Assembly: GCA_034437755.1 (NCBI GenBank)
Contig: DAOTTV010000139.1
Coordinates: 10,517-74,516, forward strand
Length of the DNA stretch: 64,000 nt
From: JAUZRW01 sp034437755
GTDB lineage: Bacteria > Chloroflexota > Anaerolineae > Aggregatilineales > Phototrophicaceae
Direction of reading: 5' to 3'
How positions within the stretch are numbered: the stretch's first letter is position 1; every line of letters starts with the position of its first letter. A program made the translations under genes and the position numbers. The notes beneath the pieces were generated by a model. That model did not search any database and had not been told where the DNA came from. It was given only the letters and a program-made list of their open reading frames with translations. This document shows positions 53,252 to 62,771 of this stretch, one piece after another.

Positions 53252-53860
53252 TTACTTAGCGGCGGCATACATCTCGGTGACTTTGTCCCAGTTGATGACG
53301 TTGAAGAATGCATCCACATAATCGCCACGCTTATTTTGATAGTTCAAATAATAGGCATGTTCCCACACATCCAAGCCGAGAATCGGGGTTTTGCCATCGC
53401 TGATCGGATTATCCTGATTCGGCGTGCTGACGACTTCTAAATTGCCAGAGCCATCGACAACGAGCCAAGCCCAGCCCGACCCAAACTGACCGGTTGCGGC
53501 GGCTTTGAAGGCTTCTTTGAAGCCATCGTAGCTCCCGAATTTGGCGTTGATCGCATCACCCAGTTCGCCGCTCGGTTGACCGCCGCCATTCGGTGACATC
53601 ACTTGCCAGAAAATGTTGTGGTTGTAGAACCCACCGCCGTTGTTACGGACTGCTGTGCGAATATCTTCTGGCACTGCGTCCAGATCGGCGAGGATTTCTT
53701 CAATGCTTTTGTTGGCAAATTCAGTACCCTCAACGGCGTTGTTCAATTTACGGGTGTAGCCAGAATGGTGTTTCTCGTAGTGGACTTCCATCGTATCAGC
53801 ACCGACGTGAGGGGCGAGCGCGTCTTTTGCGTAGGGCAGGGCGACCTTTTCAAATGCCAT
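53252..53860 (-). CDS. Fe/Mn superoxide dismutase
   Basis: The enzyme converts superoxide to hydrogen peroxide and oxygen. The 202-residue product has the four metal ligands in their usual contexts: MEVHYEKHHSGYT, NNGGGFYNHNIFW and DVWEHAYYLNYQNKR. GQFGSGWAWLV is also conserved. No signal peptide is present, so it is cytoplasmic. Iron or manganese preference cannot be read confidently. AAGGAG lies nine nt before the ATG. It is the only classic oxidative-stress enzyme in the window besides the selenoprotein candidate. Confidence 0.96.
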   Translation of the reverse strand: MAFEKVALPYAKDALAPHVGADTMEVHYEKHHSGYTRKLNNAVEGTEFANKSIEEILADLDAVPEDIRTAVRNNGGGFYNHNIFWQVMSPNGGGQPSGELGDAINAKFGSYDGFKEAFKAAATGQFGSGWAWLVVDGSGNLEVVSTPNQDNPISDGKTPILGLDVWEHAYYLNYQNKRGDYVDAFFNVINWDKVTEMYAAAK

Positions 53861-54073
53861 ATAATCTGTCTCCTTGGCGTATCATTAGGTATTAAATAAT
53901 CAACAATTGTAATTTTAACACGGGAGTATATACAAAACATCAACATTTGCTTAGGTGGGCGATGAGAATACTCTAAGAAATGGACTCATAGGCGAATGTA
54001 ATACTTTACCGTATACTGAACATGATTGGTGACTATCGGCGCTTCTATACACAAACAAGGGAAACCCTACTCT

Positions 54074-55024
54074 ATGTCTTCACTATCGCTCGATTCGCCT
54101 AAAGCTACGCCAACACGGGTTTACACTATTCTGGCGATCGGCATGTTGTCTGTCTCATTTGCGCCGATTTTGGGACGCTTGGCGCAGGGTGCGGGCATGT
54201 CCTCAGTCTTGATCGCGGCGGCACGTCTTGTGATTGCTTCGCTTGTTTTGACTCCGATCACACTCACCCAGCACTGGTCTAGTATTCGTCGGCTTGCACG
54301 CCGTGATTTGTTGCTGGCGCTGGGTGCTGGCGCATTCCTCGCGTTGCACTTCACGACCTGGTTTGCTTCGCTAGCATATACCTCTGTACTAGTGAGTACG
54401 GTGCTGGTCACAAGCTCGCCGATCTGGGTTGCCATTCTAGAATATCTATTTCTCAAGGCGAAGTTGCCACGTCTGGTGATGATGGGTTTATTGATTGCGA
54501 TCACGGGGGCGTTGCTGATTGGTTTTGCTGGCGGCGGTACAGGTGGTGGTGTTGACGGTGGCAATAATTTGTTAGGAGGCATGCTGGCGCTGGTCGGTGC
54601 GCTTGCGGTTTCTATCTATTTAATTATCGGGCGCGAATTGCAACAAAACGAGACTCTGCCGATTATCCCGTATATCTGGTTAGTCTACAGCAGTGCCGCG
54701 CTCATCATGACGGTTGTGATTCTCGTCCTGCAAACGCCGATACTTGGCTTTCCCCCGATGGGGTATGTTTGGTTGCTGGCGATGGCGATCTTCCCGCAAT
54801 TGATCGGACATTCATCGTTGAATTATGCCATGGGCTACTTGCCAGCGACGATTGTCAGCATGACGACCCAGCTAGAGCCAATCGGCAGTGCTATTCTGGC
54901 ATATTTCATCTTCTCGGAATTGCCCCTACCGTTGCAGCTTCTGGGCAGTGTTTTCGTCTTGATTGGTGTGACAGTCGCCAACGTCGGACAAATGAAGCGC
55001 AAGCAGAAAAAGACTACTTCATGA
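54074..55024 (+). CDS. EamA/DMT-family transporter, first of three
   Basis: The 316-residue product starts at ATG 54074 (MSSLSLDSPK); the open frame upstream of it is not likely coding. It has ten predicted membrane helices in the duplicated EamA pattern (FLALHFTTWFASLAYTSVLVS and QLIGHSSLNYAMGYLPATIV). Family members export or import metabolites such as amino acids or drugs. It overlaps the next gene by 4 nt (ATGA), so the two are translated together. Confidence 0.9.
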   Translation: MSSLSLDSPKATPTRVYTILAIGMLSVSFAPILGRLAQGAGMSSVLIAAARLVIASLVLTPITLTQHWSSIRRLARRDLLLALGAGAFLALHFTTWFASLAYTSVLVSTVLVTSSPIWVAILEYLFLKAKLPRLVMMGLLIAITGALLIGFAGGGTGGGVDGGNNLLGGMLALVGALAVSIYLIIGRELQQNETLPIIPYIWLVYSSAALIMTVVILVLQTPILGFPPMGYVWLLAMAIFPQLIGHSSLNYAMGYLPATIVSMTTQLEPIGSAILAYFIFSELPLPLQLLGSVFVLIGVTVANVGQMKRKQKKTTS

Positions 55025-55962
55025 CTAGCCTGAGCCAAACAACGCCCGCCGTAGATACGTCACCACCGGTTCACGTCTATGGCATTCTTGCTCTGTCCAT
55101 CCTAGCGATTAGCTTTGCCGCTATTTTCATCAAGTACACGCAATCCGCAGGGATGCCGTCTCCGGTTATTGCGGCGAGTCGTCTCTTGCTCTCGTCTTTG
55201 TTTGTTGCGCCGCTTGTACTCACACGCTATCGCCATGAATTACGTGCCTTCGCGCGTCGGGACATCGGCTTAGCAGTGGTCGCAGGGGTCTTTCTGGCGA
55301 TTGATTTCATCCTGATGATTACATCGCTGGAATATGTACCGGTGATGATCGCGATTGTGATCTTGAACACTGTACCGATCTGGGTGGCTCTGCTCGAAAC
55401 TGTCTTTTTGAATGCACGCCCCAGTCGCTTGGTGTGGGTAGGTCTGTTGGTGTCGCTCATCGGTGGACTGGTGATCGCTATCTCAGGTGGTATAGGTACT
55501 GAAAGCAATAATTTGTTCATTGGCGGCGGGTTGGCACTGTTATCAGCCCTATCAGCATCCGTATACTTGACGCTCGCCCGTAACTTACGCCGCAAAGTGT
55601 CGATTTTCCCTTACGTATGGCTTGTGTTCGGTTGCGCGGGTATGTCTGCCTCAGTGATGGTCTGGCTAATGGGATTACCGTTGCTTGGTTATCCCCGTGA
55701 GTCGTATGTCTGGCTTTTGTTATTGGCGCTCATTCCTCAGCTTGTCGGTCATAGTGGGATGAGCTATGCCATCGCGTACTTCAGCGCGACAGTCATTGCT
55801 ATCACTAATCAGGCTGTGACGGTGACAGCGAGCATCGCGGCGTTCTTCGTCTTTAACGAAATTCCCAAACAAATCGAAATTTTCGGCAGTTCGATTATCA
55901 TCATCGGCGTGCTGATAACCTTACTTGCGCCCACACAAAAGATCGAGACACAAACACCGTGA
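55021..55962 (+). CDS. EamA/DMT-family transporter, second of three
   Basis: The 313-residue product starts at ATG 55021 inside ATGA, at the stop of the first copy; a much longer open frame back to 54769 only shadows that gene. Ten membrane helices are predicted in two EamA halves (AVVAGVFLAIDFILMITSLEY and PQLVGHSGMSYAIAYFSATV). It is clearly paralogous to its neighbours but has diverged. The third copy begins at GTG in a 4-nt GTGA overlap. Confidence 0.9.
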   Translation: MTSLSQTTPAVDTSPPVHVYGILALSILAISFAAIFIKYTQSAGMPSPVIAASRLLLSSLFVAPLVLTRYRHELRAFARRDIGLAVVAGVFLAIDFILMITSLEYVPVMIAIVILNTVPIWVALLETVFLNARPSRLVWVGLLVSLIGGLVIAISGGIGTESNNLFIGGGLALLSALSASVYLTLARNLRRKVSIFPYVWLVFGCAGMSASVMVWLMGLPLLGYPRESYVWLLLLALIPQLVGHSGMSYAIAYFSATVIAITNQAVTVTASIAAFFVFNEIPKQIEIFGSSIIIIGVLITLLAPTQKIETQTP

Positions 55963-56888
55963 CAGATACCGTATCGCAATCACCATCACAAACGCCCTAT
56001 ATGGTTCTCGTCATCTCGGTGATGGCGGCGACATTCGCAACGATTTTCATCAAGTTAGCCCAGAACGCTGGGATGCCTTCGTTATTGATCGCCGCTGGTC
56101 GTATGGTGTTAGCGTCACTTATCTTGTCGCCGTTGGTGCTATATCGCTATCGTGATGAATTGCGCCAATTACAACGACGTGATCTGCTGGTCGCGCTTTT
56201 TGGCGGTTTCTGGTTGGCGGTACACTTCATTTTTTTGGTGCTTGCGCTCGCTCGTCTACCAGTCATCATAGCGATTGTAATTCTCAATACGGGGCCTATC
56301 TGGGTTGCATTGCTCGAAAAAGTCTTTCTGAGAGCGACGATCAATCGCTTTGTGTGGATCGGGATGGCTGTTGCGTTCGCTGGTGGGTTAATCATCGCTA
56401 TCGCGGGCAATGCCGGTACATCTTTTTCACAGTACGACAATATTTTATTCGGGAGCTTGTTAGCCGTGTGCGCGTCGGTGGCGGGGTCAGCCTATCTCGT
56501 CATCGGGCGTAGTATACGTAGGAAGTTCTCGCTCTTTCCATATGTGTGGATTGTGTTTGGGGTTGGCGGTCTGGTCGCGTCGCTAGCTGTGATCGGCACA
56601 CGAACGCCAATCGTCGGGCTCCCGACTCCGTCTTACCTCTGGCTATTGATGCTGACACTTATCCCACAGTTGATCGGTCATAGCGGCTTCAATTATGTTG
56701 TCAAGTATTTTCCGGCGACAGTGCTGGCTATTGTCAATCAATCGCTAACGGTCACGTCTAGCATTGTTGCTTTCTTCGTCTTTGATGAAGTACCCGGTTT
56801 TATCGAGATAATCGGCAGTGTGATTGTCGTTATCGGCGTGATCGTGACGATTTATGCCCCCTATCTAGCGCGTAAGCGTAAACCCTAG
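55959..56888 (+). CDS. EamA/DMT-family transporter, third of three
   Basis: The 309-residue product begins with GTG at 55959, overlapping the stop of the second copy by 4 nt. Ten helices are predicted (GGFWLAVHFIFLVLALARLP and PQLIGHSGFNYVVKYFPATV). The tail-end of this gene overlaps the tail-end of the convergent solute-binding gene by 24 nt. The substrate is unknown. It is closest to the second copy, judging by IAIVILNTGPIWVALLEKVFL against IAIVILNTVPIWVALLETVFL, which supports tandem duplication. Confidence 0.9.
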   Translation: MTDTVSQSPSQTPYMVLVISVMAATFATIFIKLAQNAGMPSLLIAAGRMVLASLILSPLVLYRYRDELRQLQRRDLLVALFGGFWLAVHFIFLVLALARLPVIIAIVILNTGPIWVALLEKVFLRATINRFVWIGMAVAFAGGLIIAIAGNAGTSFSQYDNILFGSLLAVCASVAGSAYLVIGRSIRRKFSLFPYVWIVFGVGGLVASLAVIGTRTPIVGLPTPSYLWLLMLTLIPQLIGHSGFNYVVKYFPATVLAIVNQSLTVTSSIVAFFVFDEVPGFIEIIGSVIVVIGVIVTIYAPYLARKRKP

Positions 56889-58577
56889 ATACTGCGCTGA
56901 TCCTGACCAAATATCAATCCGAAGTGATGCTTCGTCAGGCGCGGTTACCGGCGCTAAAATAGCATTGAGTGTCTGGTCGCGTGCGATCTCTTGCAGGGTA
57001 TAGTTGACGAGATTACGAAAATCAGGGTCGTTATCGGGTACGGCGATGACGATGTACTCGCGACTGTACCATGCTGGTCCTAGACGCAGGTCGTCGGGGT
57101 TGCGTTGAAGGTGTGGTATTAAGAGCAGGCTATCCCCGAAAACTGCATCTGCATTGTTATCCTGTAGGAGTGTGCGTGCAATGCTCTCCTCGAATGTCTC
57201 GAACCCGCGTACATTTGCACCGATGCTATCGGCCCATGCGTCAGCGCGATCGCGTGCGCTGTCGTCACCGATGACCGTCGCCACGATGCGATTGCGTAAA
57301 TCGCCGAAACGTTCATAGTCGCGTCGGGTGGGTATCAGCAGGCGGTCGCCATGCAGTAAATAAGGCTGTGTGAAATCGATCTGATTGGTAAGTGACCAAT
57401 CAGGTTCGATGCCGACAGCCATATCTGCTTGCCCTGATGCGACTAATTCAATCGGGTCACCTGCTACAAACTCGACGCGCACCCCCCATCTTTCCGCGAT
57501 GCGCTCGGCAACAGCGCGATTGATCTGGGCGACTCGCGCCTGACTTTCAGGCAAGTCGTTACCGTCGATGAGTCCCGCGACGCGCACCATGTTATTTTGT
57601 CGGATACGTGGTACGGCGTATAACTGCGGATAGGCAATCTCAACATCATATGCGGCAAGATCTGGTGCCGACCCAACATTGGCGTAAACTGGCAGGGCAT
57701 CGAATGGGAAATCGTCATTAGGCAAGTACGTGCTGTGTAATTGCTCCAGCGTTGATTCGGCGTTTAGGTTATCTTTTTGCGTCAAGAGGTATTGCAGGGT
57801 GCGATTGATGAGATTACGCATGGGTGCGTCTTGCCGTCGCATGACGATTCCGTATGCTTCGACGGCGATCGCGTCATCGAAGATCGTCACGGCATCGAGA
57901 TCGTTGGCAGAGATACGCAGTAAGTGACTATCGCGCCCGACTAAGCCTGCAATCTCGCCACCGAAGAGGGCACGATAGGCTTGATCGAGCGTCAAGTACG
58001 GCTGTGGCTGGACAGGAACGCGCGTGCGTTCAATCCAGCGGTTGAGAGCTTCCTCTGCCGATGTTCCCACGACATAGCCAACAGGACGATTGGCTAGCGC
58101 AAAGGGGCTACGAATATCATCATCAGCCGGAATCATCATCGCTTGCTTGCCGAGGCGGTAAGTCTGGCTGAAGCTAAATTGTGCATCATGCTCGCGCTCA
58201 TGCACGACCCCCGCCATCAATAGATCGATGTTGCCCGCTTGTAGCTTCTCAAAGCGATTTAAGCGCGTGACTTGCACGAGTTCTAACTCAACATCCCACA
58301 TATCGGCGATAGCGCGTGCTAAATCGGCATCATACCCAACGATGTCACCGTTCAATCGTAGTTCGCCCATCGCCGGCTCGTTATACAGCACACCGACGCG
58401 CAAAGTACCCTCGCGTACTACACGACTCACAGTTGACTCGCTGAGCAGCGCATCTTGAGGAGCGGCTGGGCTGACTGGCAGAGGTGTTGGCGGAATAAGC
58501 GTCGGAACCGGATCATCCTGTGCAATGACAAACCCACCACACAACAACAGAATGATGATACTCAATCGCTTTAACAT
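56865..58577 (-). CDS. Secreted protein with two tandem amino-acid-type solute-binding domains (SBP_bac_3)
   Basis: The 570-residue product has a signal peptide (SIIILLLCGGFVIAQ) and a short Pro/Thr linker. The first SBP_bac_3 domain lies near 50-300 (LRVGVLYNEPAMGELRLNGD, GYDADLARAIADMWDVELE, DLLMAGVVHERE). The second near 320-550 is more diverged (IAERWGVRVEFVAGDPIEL, ADMAVGIEPDW, QIDFTQPYLLHGDRL). No ABC permease or ATPase is adjacent. It overlaps nadD by 7 nt, so it is probably translated with nadD and obg. It may act as a sensor or scavenger rather than a transporter component. Confidence 0.85.
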   Translation of the reverse strand: MLKRLSIIILLLCGGFVIAQDDPVPTLIPPTPLPVSPAAPQDALLSESTVSRVVREGTLRVGVLYNEPAMGELRLNGDIVGYDADLARAIADMWDVELELVQVTRLNRFEKLQAGNIDLLMAGVVHEREHDAQFSFSQTYRLGKQAMMIPADDDIRSPFALANRPVGYVVGTSAEEALNRWIERTRVPVQPQPYLTLDQAYRALFGGEIAGLVGRDSHLLRISANDLDAVTIFDDAIAVEAYGIVMRRQDAPMRNLINRTLQYLLTQKDNLNAESTLEQLHSTYLPNDDFPFDALPVYANVGSAPDLAAYDVEIAYPQLYAVPRIRQNNMVRVAGLIDGNDLPESQARVAQINRAVAERIAERWGVRVEFVAGDPIELVASGQADMAVGIEPDWSLTNQIDFTQPYLLHGDRLLIPTRRDYERFGDLRNRIVATVIGDDSARDRADAWADSIGANVRGFETFEESIARTLLQDNNADAVFGDSLLLIPHLQRNPDDLRLGPAWYSREYIVIAVPDNDPDFRNLVNYTLQEIARDQTLNAILAPVTAPDEASLRIDIWSGSAQYLGFTLTR

Positions 58578-59185
58578 TCATGCTCCGTGTATAGATTATG
58601 TTCGTGTATGTAATTGCGGATAGCATCTGGAATGAGATAACGTGTACTCAAGCCTCGTTGCAAGCGATCGACCATATCCGTTGACGAAACCCACACACTG
58701 TATAAGGGTGTATCAATGATATCAACATGCTGGGCGAGGTCAGGCATGACAGCGGCGTGCATATCAGCAGATACATCTTCATCTGAGCGACGCATGACTG
58801 CTAAACGGGCAAAATTGAGGATTTCTTCAGCACGTGTCCACTTTGGGAAGTCGCGCAGGTTATCGCCACCCATCAGGAAGTATAATTGTGTCTCTGGATA
58901 AACTGCTTGAATCTGCTCAAGCATATCGGCGGAGTAATGCGGCGGTGGACGATCGATGTCCACCCGCGAGAGCTGAAAGTATGGGTTATCGGCAATCGCT
59001 ATTTCGACCATCGCGACTCGATGCTCGACTGCTGAGCGAATTTGACCGACTTTGAAGGGGTTTTCGCCTGCTGGTACAAATAGCACAAGGTCTAAATCTA
59101 ATGTCTCGCGGGTATATTCTGCCAGAATCAAATGCCCGATGTGTAAGGGGTCGAATGTTCCCCCTAGCACGCCTACTTTTCTCAC
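58571..59185 (-). CDS. nadD: Nicotinate-nucleotide adenylyltransferase NadD
   Basis: NadD adenylates nicotinate mononucleotide in NAD synthesis. The product is 204 residues from a GTG at 59185, which sits in a GTGA overlap with the obg stop and matches the usual short N-terminus; a GTG at 59194 would add three residues. It has GGTFDPLHIGHL with the HxGH motif, FVPAGENPFK, YFLMGGDNLRDFPKW and SSTDMVDRLQRG in place of the commoner SST-x-IR. It lies between obg and the tandem solute-binding gene; the order obg-nadD is common. Confidence 0.95.
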   Translation of the reverse strand: MRKVGVLGGTFDPLHIGHLILAEYTRETLDLDLVLFVPAGENPFKVGQIRSAVEHRVAMVEIAIADNPYFQLSRVDIDRPPPHYSADMLEQIQAVYPETQLYFLMGGDNLRDFPKWTRAEEILNFARLAVMRRSDEDVSADMHAAVMPDLAQHVDIIDTPLYSVWVSSTDMVDRLQRGLSTRYLIPDAIRNYIHEHNLYTEHEC

Positions 59186-60459
59186 TCGCTCCACTCCAGT
59201 TCATAATCACCAATGAACACCGTATCGCCGACCTGCACGCCAGCTTCTTTCAGAGCTTTTGTGATGCCTAACACCTCCAAAATCTTCTGGAAGCGGTTGA
59301 CGGCTTCTTCGTAATCCCAGTAGGTCATCGCCGCCGCTCGCTCGATACGTTTGCTTTGAACGACATAACTGCCGTCAGCCGTGCGTGTGAGCGCGAAGAT
59401 TGGCGCTTGTTCCTCTAGTTCATACATGGCGATGTCGTCGCCTTCTTCGGCAGTGTAGACATCACTTACCTCTGGTAAGTTGTCGATCTCGGTGAAGGCC
59501 GTCTGGATTAATTGTTGGATGTTATGCTGTGTCGCCGCTGAAATCGGCATGACTGTGATCCCGCGTTGGTCGAGCGCTTCTTGCACCAGTGAGAAATATT
59601 CTTGTGCGTCGGGCAAATCCATCTTATTGAAGACCACAATTTGCGGTTTCTCGCGCATCGTATCATCATAAAGTGCGAGTTCTGTATTGATCTGGTTGAA
59701 ATCGGCAACGGGGTCATCGCTCATGCCATCCAGAACGTGAATCAGCACACGACACCGCTGGACATGACGCAAAAAGGAATGTCCCAGACCAGTGCCCTCA
59801 TGCGCGCCTTCGATCAAACCGGGAATATCGGCAAAAACGAGATCGCGGTGATCGTATACGACAACACCGAGATTCGGGTCAAGCGTTGTGAAGGGATAGT
59901 TGGCGATTTTCGGCTTGGCGTTGCTAACGACTGATAGCAAGGTCGATTTACCCGCATTAGGCACGCCGACGAGACCGACATCGGCGATCAGACGTAGCTC
60001 AAGCCGTAACCATCGTTCTTCACCCGGTGCGCCACGTTCTGCCATGCGTGGGGCACGATTGGACGAACTGACGAAACGGGCGTTACCGCGTCCACCGCGT
60101 CCACCCTGAGCAACCGTAAAAGTATCGCCTGCTTGTGTTAAATCGGCGAGAACGTTGCCGGTATCAGCATCCTTGATAATCGTCCCTGCGGGTACGGTCA
60201 GGATGAGATCATCGGCATTTGCGCCCGTCTTATTCGACGAGCCGCCATTCGCCCCACCTTTAGCCTTGTGATGAACGTGTTGCTTGAAGTAGAAGAGCGT
60301 GTTCAAGTTTGTATTCACCTGAAAGATGACATCGCCACCTTTGCCACCATCGCCGCCATTGGGGCCGCCGTGTGGGACGTACTTTTCGCGCCGGAACGAG
60401 ACAACTCCGTTGCCGCCATCGCCACTACGCACATAAATTTTTACATCATCAACCAGCAT
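59182..60459 (-). CDS. obg: GTPase Obg/CgtA
   Basis: Obg is a ribosome-associated GTPase involved in 50S assembly and stress control. The 425-residue product has the glycine-rich OBG domain (GDGGNGVVSFRREKYVPHGG, GGKGGDV), then a GTPase domain: GVPNAGKSTLLSVVS, DIPGLIEGAHEGTGLGHSF and NKMDLPD. A C-terminal OCT domain (RFQKILEVLGITKALKEAG) is present. It is the first gene of a tight run with nadD (4-nt overlap) and the solute-binding protein. Confidence 0.96.
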   Translation of the reverse strand: MLVDDVKIYVRSGDGGNGVVSFRREKYVPHGGPNGGDGGKGGDVIFQVNTNLNTLFYFKQHVHHKAKGGANGGSSNKTGANADDLILTVPAGTIIKDADTGNVLADLTQAGDTFTVAQGGRGGRGNARFVSSSNRAPRMAERGAPGEERWLRLELRLIADVGLVGVPNAGKSTLLSVVSNAKPKIANYPFTTLDPNLGVVVYDHRDLVFADIPGLIEGAHEGTGLGHSFLRHVQRCRVLIHVLDGMSDDPVADFNQINTELALYDDTMREKPQIVVFNKMDLPDAQEYFSLVQEALDQRGITVMPISAATQHNIQQLIQTAFTEIDNLPEVSDVYTAEEGDDIAMYELEEQAPIFALTRTADGSYVVQSKRIERAAAMTYWDYEEAVNRFQKILEVLGITKALKEAGVQVGDTVFIGDYELEWSE

Positions 60460-60547
60460 ATGCTGATCCTATTTACTTTCGTTATCATCATGAGACATTC
60501 TATCTTAATTGGTGTTATCCGCAGATGGTAGAGTCAACAACGTGGGT

Positions 60548-61561
60548 TTAAATGCCTAGCTCAGATACGGTATCTGGTTTACCGGCGCGATACCATGCGA
60601 TCGTGCGCTGTGCGCCGATGCGAAATGGTGTTGGCGTGAATCCTAATTCTGTTTGGGCTTTACGGCTGGTGACATGCCAATTGTTGAATACGTAACTTCG
60701 CATACTGAGCGGATAGAAAGGTTCACGTCCGGTGAAATGTGCGAGCCACGTCAAGACGCGCGCGACCGTCATACCGATACCGCCGGGAATGTTCAGGCGG
60801 GGTATCCATAGGTTGGCTTCTTCGTAAATGATATCGAATGCGGCTTGGTGCGAAATCGGCTGATCGCAAATATTATAGATTGCGCCGGATGTGCCTGTGT
60901 TTAGCGCGAGGACGATCGCATCGGCGACATCGCTAACATAGACGGGAAAAATCAGATAATGTCCGCCGTCCATTTGCATCGTGATACCGCGCATGGGATC
61001 GGTGAAGAATAGCCGGTTGAACGCATAGTTGCCAAGTGGGCCGTAAAATGCACCGGGGCGTAGGATGATCGTCTCAAGCTGATGATGATCATGATAGTGC
61101 TTAACCCATTGCTCTGCGTGTAACTTGGATGCCTGATAGGGATCGGCGGGGCGTGGTGGATGCGCTTCGTCGATGATTTGATTCGGTTGTGGATCACCAA
61201 TGACGGCGATGGTCGATATATAGATGAAGCGTTCGATCTTCGTACGCGCCGCTTGCTCGAGCAAGTTCTCTGTTCCATGTACATTGGTCGCCATGAAATC
61301 GCCCGCCATGCGCCACATGCTGAATAACCCTGCCGCGTGGATGACGAAATCACAGTCGGTCAGCGCAGCTAGCCCTGCACCCGTACGAATATCACCTGTG
61401 ATGATATCGACATACGGATATTGTTGGAGCCATGAGTGCTGTTGCGGTTGACGCGTCAATACACAGAGATGATACCCTGCTTGACAGAGCATAGGAATAA
61501 GATGCCGCCCTAGAAAGCCAGTGCCACCCGTCACGAAAATTTTCTTCAAATCACAATCCAA
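60548..61561 (-). CDS. Extended SDR (NAD-dependent epimerase/dehydratase-like)
   Basis: The 337-residue product has the NAD(P)-binding motif TGGTGFLGRH, DFVIHAAGLF, STIAVIGDPQP and the YxxxK pair in DPYQASKLHAE, followed by LRPGAFYGP. It matches extended short-chain dehydrogenases of the 3-beta-HSD, epimerase or dihydroflavonol-reductase kind; the substrate is not evident. The start is unsure. The frame has TTG at 61561, right after an in-frame TAG, or TTG at 61549; no ATG is available. Confidence 0.88.
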   Translation of the reverse strand: MDCDLKKIFVTGGTGFLGRHLIPMLCQAGYHLCVLTRQPQQHSWLQQYPYVDIITGDIRTGAGLAALTDCDFVIHAAGLFSMWRMAGDFMATNVHGTENLLEQAARTKIERFIYISTIAVIGDPQPNQIIDEAHPPRPADPYQASKLHAEQWVKHYHDHHQLETIILRPGAFYGPLGNYAFNRLFFTDPMRGITMQMDGGHYLIFPVYVSDVADAIVLALNTGTSGAIYNICDQPISHQAAFDIIYEEANLWIPRLNIPGGIGMTVARVLTWLAHFTGREPFYPLSMRSYVFNNWHVTSRKAQTELGFTPTPFRIGAQRTIAWYRAGKPDTVSELGI

Positions 61562-61628
61562 TCCCTATGAACACAGCTTGATTGTACCGAGTTAACCAGA
61601 AAATTGCACTGTGATCCGGTCAGACGAA

Positions 61629-61664
61629 TCAAACAAGCACCGAGATAGTCGCTCTCGATGCTTG
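61629..61664 (-). terminator. Terminator of the cytochrome-Sco cluster
   Basis: CAAGCATCGAGA / TCTCGGTGCTTG (minus strand, one G-U/mismatch in 12 bp) forms a stem with a 7-nt loop, followed on the minus strand by TTTGATT. It lies about 20 nt after the Sco stop. Confidence 0.8.
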
Positions 61665-61686
61665 TGGGTGGTTATGACGAATGGTA

Positions 61687-62379
61687 TCACCCGAGCTTCT
61701 CTTGGATATGCTCGATGATGAGATCGACATCTGTGCCGTAAGCGAAAATCGTCGTCAGTTGTCCTTGTGGATCAATCAGATACAGATTAGCGGTGTGATC
61801 GACCGTGTAGTTACCGTTTTGATCGACATCATCATTGAGTTGATAGAACAAACCGTAGTCAACTCCCATGCGTTGAAGGGTCGGTGCGTCACCTGTCATA
61901 CCAATCATGAAGTCCCCGACATTGCGCGGACGGAAGAACTCTTGCATGCGCTCTGGTGTATCACGCTCACCATCGACGCTGATGAAGACGAATGACATCT
62001 CATCATCGATGGCATCACCACCGAGACCTTCGCGCACCTGTATCACTTCTGCAAGCGAGATCAGGCAAACGTCTGGACAGTGCGTGTAACCGAAGTAGAG
62101 CAAGGTATACGTACCCTGTAGATCGCTCAGGCTCAAGTCTGCGCCTGTCTGTGCTGTCATCGTGAAATCCGCCACTGCACGCGGGGGGTCGATCACGCGC
62201 ACACCGTTGGTATTTTCAGTAAACTCGATGGTGCGAGCCTGCGAGCCCACCAAGAACGTGTTCAACACGACAAAAATGACAATCCCAGAGATAATCAATG
62301 TTCCGAGAAAAACACCGATTGCCAGTTTGAGTGACGATAAGCTCGTCGTTTTTGTCTTAGGTTTTTCTGTTGTTTCCAT
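61687..62379 (-). CDS. Sco-family copper chaperone
   Basis: Sco proteins deliver copper to the CuA site of cytochrome c oxidase or act as thiol reductases. The 230-residue product has one N-terminal membrane helix (LKLAIGVFLGTLIISGIVIF) and an extracytoplasmic thioredoxin fold. The copper ligands are C-P-D-V-C in GYTHCPDVC and His in YTVDHTANLYLID. FVFISVDGERDTPERM is also typical. GGAG lies upstream of the ATG. It is the last gene of the cytochrome cluster; an oxidase may lie beyond the right edge or elsewhere. Confidence 0.95.
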   Translation of the reverse strand: METTEKPKTKTTSLSSLKLAIGVFLGTLIISGIVIFVVLNTFLVGSQARTIEFTENTNGVRVIDPPRAVADFTMTAQTGADLSLSDLQGTYTLLYFGYTHCPDVCLISLAEVIQVREGLGGDAIDDEMSFVFISVDGERDTPERMQEFFRPRNVGDFMIGMTGDAPTLQRMGVDYGLFYQLNDDVDQNGNYTVDHTANLYLIDPQGQLTTIFAYGTDVDLIIEHIQEKLG

Positions 62380-62459
62380 CTTTGGGATATTACTCCTCTA
62401 TTCCAATACGTCTCATTTGCTGGAGTCCCAACCTGACCGCTACACCCAGATGCCCGATA

Positions 62460-62756
62460 TTAATCGTTGATACGCCAATGCCAGATTGCGAGTAACCCAC
62501 TGCTGAGAAAACTCATGACTGTAAGCGTTAACAAGAGTGGTAGAGTGATCCCGCCTTCGACGGGCTTCCCACAAACGAAGCTCCAGATTGCATCAGGGAC
62601 GTTGCGCAGTGTTTCTAGATCACGTAAGTAGGTCACACTGAAGATACTCAGCACGACCCCAATCGTGATCGAGAAAGCAATGCCAATCAACAATCCCAGT
62701 TTTAACTCTTCTGTACTGATTTGTGTGTCTGTCACTTGTTGATTGGTCTGTTGCAT
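62460..62756 (-). CDS. Small membrane protein in the cytochrome cluster
   Basis: The 98-residue product has two predicted membrane helices (LKLGLLIGIAFSITIGVVLS and LPLLLTLTVMSFLSSGLLAI) separated by a polar loop. GAGG lies before the ATG. I recognise no family. Its place between cytochrome c and Sco suggests a role in a respiratory complex, by context only. Confidence 0.65.
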   Translation of the reverse strand: MQQTNQQVTDTQISTEELKLGLLIGIAFSITIGVVLSIFSVTYLRDLETLRNVPDAIWSFVCGKPVEGGITLPLLLTLTVMSFLSSGLLAIWHWRIND

Positions 62757-62771
62757 GATTGCCTCTTTTCT

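Noticed and set aside
54769..55020. Upstream extension of the second EamA gene
   Set aside because: It lies inside the first EamA gene in another frame. The ATGA overlap at 55021 is the natural start.
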